DNA of 6,333 nt, from assembly GCA_046758845.1 (NCBI GenBank), contig JBHIBA010000275.1:1-6333 (forward strand), in the 5' to 3' direction. The first letter of the stretch is position 1, and each line of letters opens with the position of its first letter. The notes beneath the pieces are model-generated. The model ran no database searches. It was not told the origin of the DNA and saw nothing but the letters and a program-made list of their open reading frames with translations. This DNA comes from JBHIBA01 sp046758845. Lineage in GTDB: Bacteria; UBA8248; JACPRG01; G963555815. Below are positions 5,673 to 6,333 of this stretch, piece by piece. The position numbers were made by a program, and so were the translations under genes.

Positions 5673-6101
5673 ATGAAAAGGGCAATCGTGATTGGGCTGG
5701 CGGTTCTTCTGGGAATCGCACTGATCGGTTACGCCGTCGCGGACTCGCGGCACGGCCCCGGCTGGGGGATGATGGGCTCCGGCCCCGGCTGGATGCACCG
5801 CGGCTCAGGCCATGGTCCGGGTTGGATGCACCGAGGCTTCGGTTCCGGTCCGGGTTATGGAGGCGGGTTCGGCCCCTGCCAGCAGTTGCGGGGAGAAGCC
5901 AGCGGAGAGAAGCTGACGAAGGACGGGGCCGAGTCCATCGTCAATCGGCACCTGGCGTTCTCAGGTAACCCGAACTTGAAGCTCGGGTCGGTGAAGGAGG
6001 AGACCGGCGGCTTCGTGGCGGAGATCGTCACGAAAGAGGGCTCGCTCGTGGACCGGCTCCGCATCGATAGGGAGACCGGGTTCATTAGGCCGATTCGGTG
6101 A
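5673..6101 (+). CDS. Small secreted GPGW-repeat protein with PepSY-like C-terminus
   Basis: The 142-aa product begins with a clear signal peptide: MKR, a hydrophobic stretch 4-20, and a predicted cut after AVA (residue 23). Residues 27-67 form a low-complexity region of GPGW/GPGY repeats rich in Gly, Met, His and Trp, including two successive 11-residue units of form GPGWMHRG. There is one cysteine (C69). Residues 78-142 (LTKDGAESIVNRHL ... NPNLKLG ... EIVTKEGSLVDRL.IDRETG) look like a PepSY-type alpha-beta module; similar small exported proteins are known to me from Geobacter-like bacteria, without settled function. Met/His richness suggests binding of copper or another soft metal in the periplasm or envelope, but this is inference. 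It follows the repressor-protease pair and carries its own operator, so it is the likely output gene of that switch. Confidence 0.82.
   Translation: MKRAIVIGLAVLLGIALIGYAVADSRHGPGWGMMGSGPGWMHRGSGHGPGWMHRGFGSGPGYGGGFGPCQQLRGEASGEKLTKDGAESIVNRHLAFSGNPNLKLGSVKEETGGFVAEIVTKEGSLVDRLRIDRETGFIRPIR
5751..5873 (+). repeat. GPGW-coding tandem repeats in the secreted-protein gene
   Basis: Four related units encode HGPGWGMMG (residues 27-35), SGPGWMHRGSG (36-46), HGPGWMHRGFG (47-57) and SGPGYGGGFG (58-67). The middle two are 33-bp units at 5778-5810 and 5811-5843. Their third-codon positions differ (for example GGCCCCGGC versus GGTCCGGGT), so the duplication is not very recent or the protein motif is under selection. 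Confidence 0.85.
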
Positions 6102-6120
6102 GGAGCGAGGAACAGCCAGT

Positions 6121-6176
6121 TGCGGGGGCGCCTGCCTTGCCTCCCCTCGGGAAGTGTTTGGGCAGGCGCCCCCGCA
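6121..6176. repeat. Perfect 16-bp inverted repeat, possible terminator
   Basis: TGCGGGGGCGCCTGCC (6121-6136) pairs perfectly with GGCAGGCGCCCCCGCA (6161-6176) around a 24-nt loop. It starts 20 bp after the last stop codon, where a terminator would be expected, but no T-run follows on either strand, so intrinsic termination is uncertain. Its outer sequence GCGCCCCCGCA also occurs at 85-95, at the other end of the window, suggesting a dispersed repeat. The stretch 6177-6258 between this and the tandem repeat shows nothing recognisable. Confidence 0.7.
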
Positions 6177-6258
6177 GCCCTAGTAAGACTCTCTTGGCAA
6201 CGCTAAAGGTGAAGGTCTCGTTGTGGTCTGGGGACGGCACTCTGTGGCCGGTTGCAGT

Positions 6259-6333
6259 TTGCGCTCGCTTCGCTCGGGTTGCGCTCGCTTCGCTCGGGTT
6301 GCGCTCGCTTCGCTCGGGTTGCGCTCGCTTCGC
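6259..6333. repeat. 20-bp tandem repeat running off the window
   Basis: The unit TTGCGCTCGCTTCGCTCGGG is repeated exactly at 6259, 6279 and 6299, with a fourth copy of 15 bases cut by the window end. There is no mismatch between copies. The unit is not a multiple of three and no gene reads through it. Total copy number is unknown. Perfect identity points to recent expansion or active homogenisation. Confidence 0.92.

Noticed and set aside
6259..6333. CRISPR array
   Set aside because: The 20-bp units are directly abutting with no unique spacers, so this is a simple tandem repeat.

Overview
This is a GC-rich bacterial window of six genes, all on the + strand, in two functional blocks. The organism cannot be named from it. 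A YqeB-type selenium-molybdenum maturation factor, a BlaI/M56 pair and a Gly/Met-rich exported protein would suit a high-GC, perhaps anaerobic lineage such as Desulfobacterota (former Deltaproteobacteria) or a similar uncultured group. That placement is an inference.

Block 1 (204-3693) is a tight operon: a YqeB-family protein (selenium-dependent molybdenum hydroxylase maturation), a CobS-like MoxR-type AAA+ ATPase, and a CobT-like VWA protein. The gaps are 15 and 7 bp. It resembles the XdhC/CoxF + CoxD + CoxE maturation set of molybdenum hydroxylases, but with YqeB and CobS/CobT-like members. A strong intrinsic terminator (3726-3757) closes it. Upstream (1-203) are GC-rich nested inverted repeats; downstream (3762-3837) is a 76-bp imperfect palindrome of the dispersed-repeat type.

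Block 2 (about 3922-6101) looks like a self-contained envelope-sensing regulon. It holds a BlaI/CopY-family repressor, an M56 (BlaR1-like) membrane metallopeptidase overlapping it by 4 bp, and a small secreted GPGW-repeat protein with a PepSY-like C-terminal region. Two near-identical 21-bp palindromes (TGTTAC-N5-GTAACA core) lie in front of the repressor gene and in front of the secreted-protein gene, and are very probably the repressor's operators. The M56 protein lacks a penicillin-sensor domain. It ends instead in a Met/Trp/His/Gly-rich tail with a mirror-symmetric methionine pattern and a GPGW motif shared with the secreted protein. The suggested model is that the tail senses a metal such as Cu(I) or Ag(I), or some other envelope signal, that the protease inactivates the repressor, and that the secreted protein is induced.

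The right end (6102-6333) has no gene. It holds a perfect 16-bp inverted repeat and a 20-bp tandem repeat running off the window.
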